Source of the DNA: JARICQ01 sp964428475
Lineage (GTDB): Bacteria > Bacillota > Clostridia > Tissierellales > Tissierellaceae
Direction of reading: 5' to 3'
Assembly: GCA_964428475.1 (NCBI GenBank)
Contig: CAYRYO010000062.1
Span: 1-9,358 of the forward strand
DNA length: 9,358 bases
The stretch's first letter is position 1; every line of letters starts with the position of its first letter. Position numbers and translations under genes: made by a program. The notes beneath the pieces were generated by a model. The model was not told the DNA's origin. It was given only the letters and a program-made list of their open reading frames with translations, and ran no database searches. This document shows positions 1-5,957 of the stretch, in pieces.

Positions 1-901
1 ATTCAGCAAGTTTTGCTGTCCAGTTTGATGATCTTTCTTTATCAGCTAGGTAAACGTTTTCATTTGTAATGATTACTCCTACAAAGTTAATTGTCTTTCC
101 GTGCTGAGCTAGTAAATCATGTATAACTGGATTATTTATTTGATGATATGTTGTGTTCTTGTCACAAGCTGATACACAGTTTCCACTTACAATTGCACCA
201 TCCATGATTTCTGTTGGATACATTATAGTTGGAACTATTTGCTTTGCATCTACTCCATATACATAAGTATCGTGAAGTAATCCTTGTGTTTGAAGCATTT
301 GAACATATCCTATCTTTGGAAGATCTGGATACTTTTTGATTCCATCAAGTAATGTGTCAGTTTCGAATACTTCTACAGTATCTGGCGTTAAGGATTTTGC
401 TGTTTCCGCAAGGTATGCAGCTGCCTTGAATCCTGCAAATCTTACTGCTCTTTCATGATCATGTTGCTTTAAGCCTTCTGTTGGCTCACATTTTAACACT
501 AAGTTTATTGTCTCTGAAAATGGAGTATACTTTGCTCCAGGTCCTTTCATATCGACAATACCTTCTTGGAAACCAACGATTTTACCAGTTGTCATTACTG
601 TACAACCTTTTAAAACATTAGTTTTCCCTGAACCTACAACATCAACCTTTGATAATATTCCTGGGAATACCCCTCCTGGACCTTCAACCTTAACTCTCGG
701 CTCTACTACGTCCTTAACAGGTGTAATTCTAACACTTTCACCAGGTCTTGCAATGTCAGCTTCTACTGACTGAAGGTGCTCATCTTCTTTAATCAAATCA
801 ATTAATTCTTGTTTGTTAACTGTTAGCACCCCGTTTTCAAGTTTGGTATCACTACCAAATTGAACATCTTTAATTAGCACATGGCCTAATTCTAGACGCA
901 T
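1..901 (-). CDS. grdE: Glycine reductase component B proprotein GrdE, 3'-truncated by window edge
   Basis: Reading from ATG at 901 gives 300 uninterrupted codons to the window edge. The family is about 430 residues, so roughly the last 130 are missing. The protein matches GrdE, the proprotein of the substrate-specific component B of glycine reductase. This cytoplasmic complex reduces glycine to acetyl phosphate and ammonia. In the family the precursor is cleaved at a cysteine that becomes the pyruvoyl group holding the glycine amine as a Schiff base. Here that site is Asn241-Cys242 within SGNCVSACDK, close to the 25 kDa/22 kDa subunit boundary. A strong ribosome binding site, GGAGGTGA (911-904), fixes the start. 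It follows trxA by 78 nt, the classic trxB-trxA-grdE order; grdA and selenoprotein grdB would be expected beyond the edge. GrdG (sarcosine) and GrdI (betaine) are related alternatives, but the glycine riboswitch upstream favours GrdE. Visually its base composition is less AT-rich than its neighbours, as expected for high expression. Confidence 0.93.
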   Translation of the reverse strand, partial: MRLELGHVLIKDVQFGSDTKLENGVLTVNKQELIDLIKEDEHLQSVEADIARPGESVRITPVKDVVEPRVKVEGPGGVFPGILSKVDVVGSGKTNVLKGCTVMTTGKIVGFQEGIVDMKGPGAKYTPFSETINLVLKCEPTEGLKQHDHERAVRFAGFKAAAYLAETAKSLTPDTVEVFETDTLLDGIKKYPDLPKIGYVQMLQTQGLLHDTYVYGVDAKQIVPTIMYPTEIMDGAIVSGNCVSACDKNTTYHQINNPVIHDLLAQHGKTINFVGVIITNENVYLADKERSSNWTAKLAE

Positions 902-943
902 AAGTTCACCTCCTCTTATATTAGCAAGTATCTATATCTTAAA

Positions 944-962
944 TCCGGGCTTGTAGCCCAGA
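944..962 (-). other. Intergenic hairpin between trxA and grdE
   Basis: In the trxA-grdE gap the minus-strand RNA can form a 6-bp stem (CUGGGC with GCCCGG, one G-U pair) around a 5-nt loop (positions 945-950 and 956-961). It is the only GC-rich element in the gap. The bases after it (AUUUAAG) are not a U-tract, so it does not look like a full terminator. A role in mRNA processing or stability, which could let grdE be made in larger amounts than trxBA, is inference only. Confidence 0.4.
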
Positions 963-979
963 ATTAAAATCACAATAGT

Positions 980-1297
980 CTAAGCGTACTTCTTAACCAT
1001 TTCCTCTACTGCTGTAGCTGTAGCTCCTGCTTCAGCTAGTCTTTCTACTTCTTCTCCATCTTTATATATGATTATAGCAGGTAAGCCCATAACCTTTTGT
1101 CCAATAGCTACTCTTCTAGCTTTGGTAATATCTAGAGATGTAAATTTAACTTTATCACCATATTTTTCTGCCAATTCATGAATATGAGGCATTAAAGCTT
1201 TGCATGGCTCACATGTTGGTCCCCAGTAGTCTACTAATACTGGACCTTCTGCTTGTTTTACTTCTTCATCAAAATTCTTTTTATCTAATTCTATCAT
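980..1297 (-). CDS. trxA: Thioredoxin with atypical CEPC active site, glycine reductase electron donor
   Basis: A complete thioredoxin of 105 residues, the usual length. It is a small cytoplasmic dithiol carrier. In glycine-reducing clostridia the trx pair of the grd operon carries electrons from NADPH, via TrxB, to the reductase. The fold markers are present: buried Asp23 in VDYW, the redox cysteines Cys29 and Cys32, cis-Pro73 in GLPA, and the Tyr-Lys-Asp-Gly turn at 78-81. The active site reads T-C-E-P-C rather than the usual W-C-G-P-C. Both cysteines are kept, so redox function should be intact, but potential and partner choice may differ. The start is fixed by AGGAGG at 1311-1306, 8 nt before the ATG. 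It follows trxB by 27 nt, so the two are surely cotranscribed. Confidence 0.95.
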   Translation of the reverse strand: MIELDKKNFDEEVKQAEGPVLVDYWGPTCEPCKALMPHIHELAEKYGDKVKFTSLDITKARRVAIGQKVMGLPAIIIYKDGEEVERLAEAGATATAVEEMVKKYA

Positions 1298-1324
1298 CTT
1301 AGCAACCTCCTATTTTTTTTGCTC

Positions 1325-2263
1325 TTAATCTTCAAAAGCATTTTCTATATATTTCTCAGCTTGAACTGATGCTATAGCACCATCAGCCGTAGCTGTAACT
1401 ACCTGTCTTAAAGATTTAACTCTAACATCTCCTGCTGCAAAAACACCTTCGATATTAGTTTTCATATTCTCGTCTGTTTTTATATACCCATTTTCAATGT
1501 CTATTATTCCATCAAATAATTTTGTTGCCGGAAGATATCCTATAAATGGGAATACTCCAAATGTACCATCATCTTCATCAGCAAAGATTTCTTTTTCTTC
1601 ACCAGTCTTAAGATTTTTAATCTTTATTGATTCTAGTATTCCATCGCCTTTCACCTCAGAGATTGCACTATCCCAAATAAAATCTATTTTATCATTTTTA
1701 AATGCTTTCTCTTGAATTGATTTAGCAGCTCTTAATTCATCTCTTCTATGAACGATAGTAACTTTTCTAGCAAATTTAGTTAAATACATTGCCTCTTCTA
1801 CTGCTGTATCTCCTCCACCCATTACATACACTTCAAGGTCTTCAAAGAAAGCCGCATCACATGTAGCACAATAAGATACTCCTCTACCTGTAAGTTCTTT
1901 TTCTCCTGGACAACCAATTGGTCTTGGAACTGCACCAGTAGCTATAATAACTGATTTAGCTTTATATTCACCTTTTTCACCTTTTAAAATTTTGACTTTG
2001 CCATTAAAGTCTACTTCTTGTATCGTATCTAATATTTTTTTTGAACCAAATTCTTCTGCCTGGTCTACCATTCTCTTAACTAGTGATGGTCCAGTTGCAT
2101 TTTCAATAGATCCTGGATAATTTGCTACTTCATCTGTTGTAACAATCTGTCCACCTGCTTTTTCTCTCTCGATTATCAATGTATTGAGTCTTGCCCTAGA
2201 AGCATATAATCCCGCTGCAAGTCCAGCTGGTCCAGCTCCTATGATAACTACATCATAAATCAT
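1325..2263 (-). CDS. trxB: Thioredoxin reductase (NADPH, FAD)
   Basis: A complete low-molecular-weight thioredoxin reductase of 312 residues, normal for the family. It uses NADPH and FAD to reduce thioredoxin. Domains in order are an FAD Rossmann motif GAGPAG (9-14), the redox-active CATC (Cys132, Cys135) inside the NADPH domain, a GGGDTA nucleotide motif (149-154), HRRDELRA (172-179) with the arginines that read the NADPH 2'-phosphate, and a C-terminal FAD motif GVFAAGDVR (273-281). The ribosome binding site AAGGAGG sits about 7 nt before the ATG. It is the first gene after the glycine riboswitch, and its position before trxA and grdE marks it as the dedicated electron-entry enzyme of glycine reductase. 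It may also serve general thiol metabolism if no second copy exists. Confidence 0.97.
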   Translation of the reverse strand: MIYDVVIIGAGPAGLAAGLYASRARLNTLIIEREKAGGQIVTTDEVANYPGSIENATGPSLVKRMVDQAEEFGSKKILDTIQEVDFNGKVKILKGEKGEYKAKSVIIATGAVPRPIGCPGEKELTGRGVSYCATCDAAFFEDLEVYVMGGGDTAVEEAMYLTKFARKVTIVHRRDELRAAKSIQEKAFKNDKIDFIWDSAISEVKGDGILESIKIKNLKTGEEKEIFADEDDGTFGVFPFIGYLPATKLFDGIIDIENGYIKTDENMKTNIEGVFAAGDVRVKSLRQVVTATADGAIASVQAEKYIENAFED

Positions 2264-2364
2264 GTTTTTTCCTCCTTAATATATAAATAATATTTTATTG
2301 ATAGTTTTTTCAAATATATAGGATTTCATCTTCCATATATACACATATAACCTTTTCAATTATT

Positions 2365-2394
2365 ATTATACACTTATATAACTAAAAAAATCAA
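2365..2394 (-). promoter_or_regulatory. Candidate internal promoter for trxB, downstream of the riboswitch
   Basis: On the minus strand, TTGATT (2394-2389) and a perfect TATAAT (2370-2365) are separated by 18 nt. Transcription would start near 2358, about 95 nt before the trxB ATG. It lies after the riboswitch terminator, so RNA from it would escape glycine control. The DNA is very AT-rich, so a chance match is possible. Confidence 0.45.
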
Positions 2395-2469
2395 ATAAAA
2401 GTTATATTTTATGTTTTTTTATAATCTACACTTTTTATAACTCACCCTTTAAAAGAAAGCAAATCAAGT

Positions 2470-2522
2470 CTAAACTAAAATAAACAGAATAAATAGGTTC
2501 AAATAAACCCATTTACTCTGTT
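2470..2522 (-). terminator. Intrinsic terminator, expression platform of the glycine riboswitch
   Basis: The minus-strand RNA has a 17-bp stem (2522-2506 with 2499-2483, two G-U pairs, otherwise perfect) and a 6-nt loop, followed by a U-rich run (UUAUUUUAGUUU). The upstream arm contains CAGAGU (2520-2515), which is also the 3' strand of stem P1 of the second glycine aptamer. The two structures cannot coexist. Glycine binding should hold P1, break the terminator and switch trxB-trxA-grdE on. Confidence 0.9.
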
Positions 2523-2692
2523 TATTTACCTGAGAGTTTCTCTTAGTAATTAAGATTTCTCCTTCGGTGCTTCGCTTTCCAGAGTTCTGTCAAAATACGG
2601 TCCTTTTGCCTGAGAACTTCACTATTGAACTGGGTGCTCAATAATTTTTTCCTTCGGCGCCTTTCCGGTCTCTTCCGCATTCTTCATCCAGA
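2515..2692 (-). promoter_or_regulatory. Tandem glycine riboswitch controlling trxB-trxA-grdE
   Basis: Two glycine aptamers lie in series on the minus strand. Aptamer 1 (2681-2594) is closed by P1 AAUGCGG/CCGUAUU. It carries the conserved GCGCCGAAGGA and UCAGGCAAAAGGACCG segments. Aptamer 2 (2585-2515) is closed by ACUCUG/CAGAGU and carries GCACCGAAGGAG and a more divergent 3' segment, CUCAGGUAAAUAAACAGAG. A leader-linker kink-turn is visible: UCUG (2692-2689), a GAU bulge and GA pair with GA-CAGA of the linker (2591-2586). Such tandem aptamers are known to sense free glycine. Here they precede a glycine-consuming operon rather than the common glycine cleavage operon. The overlap of P1 of aptamer 2 with the terminator predicts an ON switch. 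Confidence 0.96.
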
Positions 2693-2729
2693 TTGTAATA
2701 TTTTGATACTTTTTTAACATTTCAATGAT

Positions 2730-2758
2730 ATTATAATATATAAAGTTAAAATATACAA
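2730..2758 (-). promoter_or_regulatory. Promoter of the riboswitch/grd operon
   Basis: On the minus strand, TTGTAT (2758-2753) and a perfect TATAAT (2735-2730) are exactly 17 nt apart. The predicted start near 2723 is about 30 nt upstream of the first riboswitch stem. It begins only 25 nt after the stop codon of the preceding phosphate transporter gene. Position and spacing fit the main sigma-A-type promoter of the operon. Confidence 0.7.
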
Positions 2759-2783
2759 GCACTTTTTACAAATATTTTAATAT

Positions 2784-3646
2784 TTATTTTTGATCTTTTT
2801 TATAGTTGTCTAATACATAAAGTGCTAAATTCGATGAATGGTCTGAAACTCTTTCTAGGTTACTTATTACATCTAAGAAAATCACACCTTCACTAGTGCC
2901 ACATTGGCCCNNNNNNNNNNNNNNNNNNNNNNNNNNNNNNNNNNNNNNNNNNNNNNNNNNNNNNNNNNNNNNNNNNNNNNNNNNNNNNNNNNNNNNNNNN
3001 NNNNNNNNNNTATAGGAAAAGCTATATCAATTCCTATTGCACCTTGTCCCGCTAATGCTTGCAATAATCCTATTGAAGCACTACTACTCTGTACTACTGT
3101 TGTAAGTCCAAGACCTACCAACATTCCAAGTATAGGATTGCTTTTTAAGTTCACAATCATTGACTCGAATACTGGAGAACCTGCTAGTGGTTTTAATCCT
3201 TCTCCCATCATATCCATACCTATAAATAATACTCCAAATCCAATAAGCACTTCTCCTATGTTTTTCCACTTCTTTTTAGAAGCAATCATCGATATCGCAA
3301 CACCAGCAGCTACAGCTAATGGAGCATAATCCGTTAATTTAAATGCTATAAGTTGTGCTGTAACTGTTGTACCTATGTTCGCCCCCATAATAACTCCTGC
3401 AGCTTGAGGCAGTGACATTAATCCCGCATTTACAAATCCAATTACCATAACTGTAGTCCCTGAACTACTCTGTATTACCATAGTAACTATGGCTCCTACT
3501 ATTACACCCAATATTCTATTGTTTGTAAGAACTTCTATTAATTTTTTCAATCGTTCCCCTGCAGCTTTTTGAAGCCCTGTCCCCATTATGTCCATTCCGT
3601 ACAAAAACAGTCCAAGACCTCCAATTACTGGTAACGCCATTTCCAT
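2784..3646 (-). CDS. Na+/phosphate cotransporter family protein with C-terminal PhoU-like domain, interrupted by an assembly gap
   Basis: The first 212 residues are plain: a multi-pass membrane protein of the Na/Pi-cotransporter family, with the two inverted-repeat signatures QSSSGTT (59-65) and QSSSAS (186-191), and GANIGTT (88-94). These transporters import inorganic phosphate with sodium. The start is fixed by AGGAGG (3658-3653), 6 nt before ATG. A 100-N run then hides the centre. Past it, the frame that simply continues through the Ns stops at once (at 2884). Another frame gives 41 residues to TAA at 2784-2786, including FLDVISNLERVSDH, the typical end of a PhoU helical domain. Bacterial family members of about 530-560 residues end in just such a domain, so this is one intact gene with some 280-310 codons hidden, not a pseudogene. 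No clear terminator follows it. Confidence 0.88.
2911..3010. other. Assembly gap (100 N placeholder)
   Basis: Exactly 100 unknown bases inside the phosphate transporter gene. A round 100 is a usual placeholder for a gap of unknown size. The reading frames on the two sides require the true gap length to be 2 modulo 3, whereas 100 is 1 modulo 3. Family length suggests roughly 850-930 nt are missing. Confidence 0.97.
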
Positions 3647-3688
3647 AGCTAACCTCCTAGATAATGTTGTTTAATCTTTTGTAATTAA

Positions 3689-3720
3689 ATAATATCACAG
3701 TTTCTACATTTTTCTACATA
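3689..3720 (-). promoter_or_regulatory. Candidate promoter of the phosphate transporter gene with a direct repeat in the -35 region
   Basis: On the minus strand an extended -10, TGA-TATTAT (3697-3689), lies about 43 nt before the transporter start codon. No good -35 hexamer is visible. Instead a 9-nt direct repeat, ATGTAGAAA, occurs twice at 10-nt spacing (3719-3711 and 3709-3701). A tandem repeat in place of a -35 suggests a site for an activator such as a response regulator. It does not match the TTAACA-type PhoP/PhoB repeat I know, so the regulator is unknown. Confidence 0.4.
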
Positions 3721-3730
3721 AATTTTAAAA

Positions 3731-4198
3731 TCACTCTATATTTAGAAAATCTAATTGCCTTAAAGCTTCATATATAATTATATTAGCTGAATTTGATAAA
3801 TTAAGAGATCTTCCAATATCTCTTCTCATTGGTACCCTTATACAGGTATCTTTATTTTTCTCTATGATTTCTTTTGCTAGCCCTTTTGTTTCTTTTCCAA
3901 ATACAAAAAATGAATTATCTTTATATGTATTTTCCGTATATGTATTTTTAGCTTTGGTTGTTGCATAATAAAAATGTCCCTCTGGATATTTTTCTAACAC
4001 TTCATTGAAGCTATCATAATAATTTATATCTACCAAATGCCAATAATCAAGGCCTGCTCTTTTTAGATATTTATCACTAACAGAAAAACCAAGTGGTCTT
4101 ACTAGATGAAGCTTAACTCCTGTCAATGCACAAGTCCTAGCTATACTACCAGTATTGTGAGGTATTTCTGGCTCTACAAGTACGATATTAAGACTCAT
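3731..4198 (-). CDS. trmL: tRNA (cytidine/uridine-34-2'-O)-methyltransferase TrmL
   Basis: A complete SPOUT-class methyltransferase of 155 residues, the usual TrmL length. TrmL dimers use S-adenosylmethionine to 2'-O-methylate the wobble nucleotide 34 of tRNA-Leu isoacceptors. The three knot motifs are present: EPEIPHNTGSIAR (9-21) with the catalytic-type arginine, FGKETKGL (100-107), and RSLNLSNS (130-137). An upstream in-frame GTG at 4213 would add five residues but lies in the Shine-Dalgarno. GGGAG (4211-4207) is spaced 8 nt from the ATG at 4198, so that start is chosen. The ATG overlaps the end of the preceding HAD gene by 11 nt, so translation is probably coupled. Closely related SPOUT enzymes such as TrmH are longer. 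Confidence 0.93.
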   Translation of the reverse strand: MSLNIVLVEPEIPHNTGSIARTCALTGVKLHLVRPLGFSVSDKYLKRAGLDYWHLVDINYYDSFNEVLEKYPEGHFYYATTKAKNTYTENTYKDNSFFVFGKETKGLAKEIIEKNKDTCIRVPMRRDIGRSLNLSNSANIIIYEALRQLDFLNIE

Positions 4199-5024
4199 AC
4201 TTATCACTCCCACCTTCTAATATAAACTTTTCTATTGCCTTAGCTACACCATCATTGTCATTTGTATCTGTTATATAATCAGATTTATCTTTTATATTTT
4301 GTGCTCCATTCCCCATAGCAATACTAAGACCTGCCATATTTAACATAGATAAATCATTTTCACTATCCCCGATTGCCATTATCTCTTCTATCCTAATATT
4401 CAATTTTTCTGCTAATTTTTTTAGAGCATTACCTTTAGATACATTTAACCCCATAGCTTCTACATTATTTGACCAAGAGCTAGATATACTTATATTTTCA
4501 AATGTTGAAATTTTTTCTCTGAAACTTTGTAATTTTTGTCTATCTTCATCAATAAATATGAGTTTATATATATTCATGTTTTCTGAATTTAATATCTCAT
4601 CTATGTCGTTAAATAGTTGTAATTCTATTGACATAGACTTATTAGCCTCACTATAAAAATCAAGAACTTCCTGAACTCTTCTACTTGAATAAAATCTAGT
4701 TTCATCATATAAATGACAATATACATTTTCGTCATCTGCCAATTTTATAATTTCTTTAATAGATCTTTTATCCAGTGGATTTTTAAATATTACATTTTCA
4801 TCTTCATCTATCATTATCCCACCATTGCTTGCTACTATCGGGTTTTTAAGCTCCAATTGTTTTGAATAATATAATGCAGATTTTAATATTCTTCCAGTTG
4901 AAAGTACTACATGTACACCTTTTTCCTTAGCCTTAATTATTGCCTCTTTTGTTCTATTAGATACATTGTTTTCACTATCTAGCAAAGTTCCATCCATATC
5001 TATAGCTATCAATTTATATTTCAC
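4188..5024 (-). CDS. Cof-type HAD-IIB family phosphatase
   Basis: A 278-residue haloacid dehalogenase superfamily hydrolase of the Cof/IIB type, a soluble Mg2+-dependent phosphatase of small phosphorylated metabolites (sugar phosphates, cofactor phosphates; the substrate cannot be told from sequence). Motif I is DMDGTLL, with nucleophile Asp9 and acid Asp11. Motif II is the serine/threonine in STG (42-44), motif III is Lys197 in SKG, and motif IV is GDSENDL (219-225). The cap domain lies between, about residues 85-185. The start is GTG at 5024, 6 nt after GGAGGGA (5037-5031). The nearby ATG at 5030 is out of frame and stops after five codons. It overlaps trmL by 11 nt. It follows the nagB terminator, so a promoter in 5025-5090 is expected. 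Confidence 0.92.
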   Translation of the reverse strand: MKYKLIAIDMDGTLLDSENNVSNRTKEAIIKAKEKGVHVVLSTGRILKSALYYSKQLELKNPIVASNGGIMIDEDENVIFKNPLDKRSIKEIIKLADDENVYCHLYDETRFYSSRRVQEVLDFYSEANKSMSIELQLFNDIDEILNSENMNIYKLIFIDEDRQKLQSFREKISTFENISISSSWSNNVEAMGLNVSKGNALKKLAEKLNIRIEEIMAIGDSENDLSMLNMAGLSIAMGNGAQNIKDKSDYITDTNDNDGVAKAIEKFILEGGSDKYES

Positions 5025-5050
5025 CTTTCATCCCTCCAAGTAAACAATAT

Positions 5051-5077
5051 ATCATAATTTTTTTATTAAGTGAACAA
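5051..5077 (-). promoter_or_regulatory. Weak candidate promoter for the HAD-trmL pair
   Basis: After the nagB terminator, TTGTTC (5077-5072) and TATGAT (5056-5051) lie 15 nt apart on the minus strand. The -10 is a 5/6 match. The -35 is poor and the spacing short. It is listed because a promoter is needed between the terminator and the GTG at 5024. Confidence 0.3.
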
Positions 5078-5091
5078 GTAATTTAGAATAA

Positions 5092-5144
5092 CATAAAAAA
5101 ATAGATAATACTGAGATACAATATATAATATCCCGATTATCTAT
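5092..5144 (-). terminator. Intrinsic terminator after nagB
   Basis: The minus-strand RNA has a perfect 9-bp stem AUAGAUAAU/AUUAUCUAU (5144-5136 with 5109-5101). It is extended, past a small internal loop, by a 6-bp stem GGGAUA/UAUCUC (5134-5129 with 5118-5113, one G-U). A U6 run (5100-5095) follows directly. It ends the upstream operon 64 nt after the nagB stop. Confidence 0.88.
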
Positions 5145-5207
5145 CTAACCTTTTATTTATTTGTTCGCTTGCTCTAATTAAATTAATATCTTACCATAGT
5201 AAGCATC

Positions 5208-5930
5208 CTAATTTACTGCATCTTCTGTTAATACAAATGTAATATCTCGATGTAATAAAAGTATGCTAGCAGGTATTTCAGTGGAAATTTTCTTCTCATT
5301 GATTATTTTCTTGATAATTGGTGCTTTGTTTTTTCCATTTGCCAATAGAACTATTTTTTTCGCCTTCATTATACTTCCTATTCCCAAAGACATTGCAGTC
5401 TTTGGTACTTCTTCAATTGAATCAAAAAACCTAGAATTTACCTTTATTGTATCTTCAGTAAGATTTACTATACTTGTTCCTAGGTTCAAATTCTTATCTG
5501 GTTCATTAAATGCGATATGTCCATTTTCTCCAATCCCAAGTATTTGAAAATCTATACCACCTTTATCTTCTATTAGTTTATCATACTCTTTGCATGCTTC
5601 TTCTGAATGCATAGGATTTGATGGAGGAATAAAGGTATTTTCCTCTTTTATATTTATATGGTCAAACAACTTTTCCTTCATAAAATAATTATAACTATTT
5701 GGATCTTCGCTATCTATTCCTATATATTCATCTAGATTAAAGCTAATAACTCCTGAAAAATCCAAGTTTTCTTCTTTATGCATTCTAATAAGTTCTTTAT
5801 ATACTCCTATAGTTGTACTTCCCGTAGCTAATCCCAATACTAAATTTGGATTTTTTTTCATTTCATTTTTTATCATATTTGCCACTTCTACACTCATACT
5901 TTGGTAATCATTTTTAACTAGTAATTTCAT
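5208..5930 (-). CDS. nagB: Glucosamine-6-phosphate deaminase
   Basis: A complete 240-residue NagB, matching the shorter Gram-positive form that lacks the E. coli allosteric tail. It is cytoplasmic and converts glucosamine-6-phosphate to fructose-6-phosphate and ammonia, sending amino sugars from cell wall or chitin into glycolysis. Signatures are the phosphate loop LATGSTT (34-40), FNLDEY (64-69) with the Asp67/Glu68 pair, and GENGHIAFNEP (134-144) with the ring-opening His138 and Glu143. Asn136 stands where E. coli has Asp, as in other Firmicutes. GGAGGG (5942-5937) precedes the ATG by 6 nt. It lies 27 nt after the DUF2225 gene and is followed by a strong terminator. The absence of nagA beside it is unremarkable. 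Confidence 0.96.
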   Translation of the reverse strand: MKLLVKNDYQSMSVEVANMIKNEMKKNPNLVLGLATGSTTIGVYKELIRMHKEENLDFSGVISFNLDEYIGIDSEDPNSYNYFMKEKLFDHINIKEENTFIPPSNPMHSEEACKEYDKLIEDKGGIDFQILGIGENGHIAFNEPDKNLNLGTSIVNLTEDTIKVNSRFFDSIEEVPKTAMSLGIGSIMKAKKIVLLANGKNKAPIIKKIINEKKISTEIPASILLLHRDITFVLTEDAVN

Positions 5931-5957
5931 CTTTTTCCCTCCATTAAAATAATATTT

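Noticed and set aside
1..901. Selenocysteine codon in the visible grdE part
   Set aside because: The 300 codons were read through and contain no in-frame TGA. Selenocysteine is expected in grdA and grdB, which are outside the window.
1497..1715. Plus-strand ORF inside trxB, and similar ones at 5263-5547, 7220-7417, 7420-7689 and 8632-8820
   Set aside because: Shadows of well-identified minus-strand genes, with low-complexity Ser/Phe/Ile-rich products and no start signals.
2315..2341. AT-rich hairpin just upstream of trxB
   Set aside because: The stem is almost all A-T with a bulge and an 8-nt loop. It is no stronger than expected by chance in such DNA.
2759..2783. Possible terminator after the phosphate transporter
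   Set aside because: Only an A-T palindrome (AAATATT/AATATTT) with almost no loop, and no U-run following a stable stem.
2884..2910. Transporter C-terminus read in the frame of the Ns (ANVALVKV then stop)
   Set aside because: The neighbouring frame gives a recognisable PhoU end, so this stop is an artefact of the placeholder gap length.
3084..3269. Second minus-strand ORF (61 codons) inside the transporter gene
   Set aside because: Out of frame with the Na/Pi cotransporter, and its product resembles nothing.
2904..3329. Plus-strand ORF of 141 codons running through the N gap
   Set aside because: It exists because Ns cannot encode a stop and it mirrors the minus-strand transporter. No ribosome site and no family resemblance.
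5191..5206. Small hairpin CTTAC-TATG-GTAAG right after the nagB stop
   Set aside because: Only 5 bp and no U-tract. The strong terminator at 5092-5144 explains the end of the operon.
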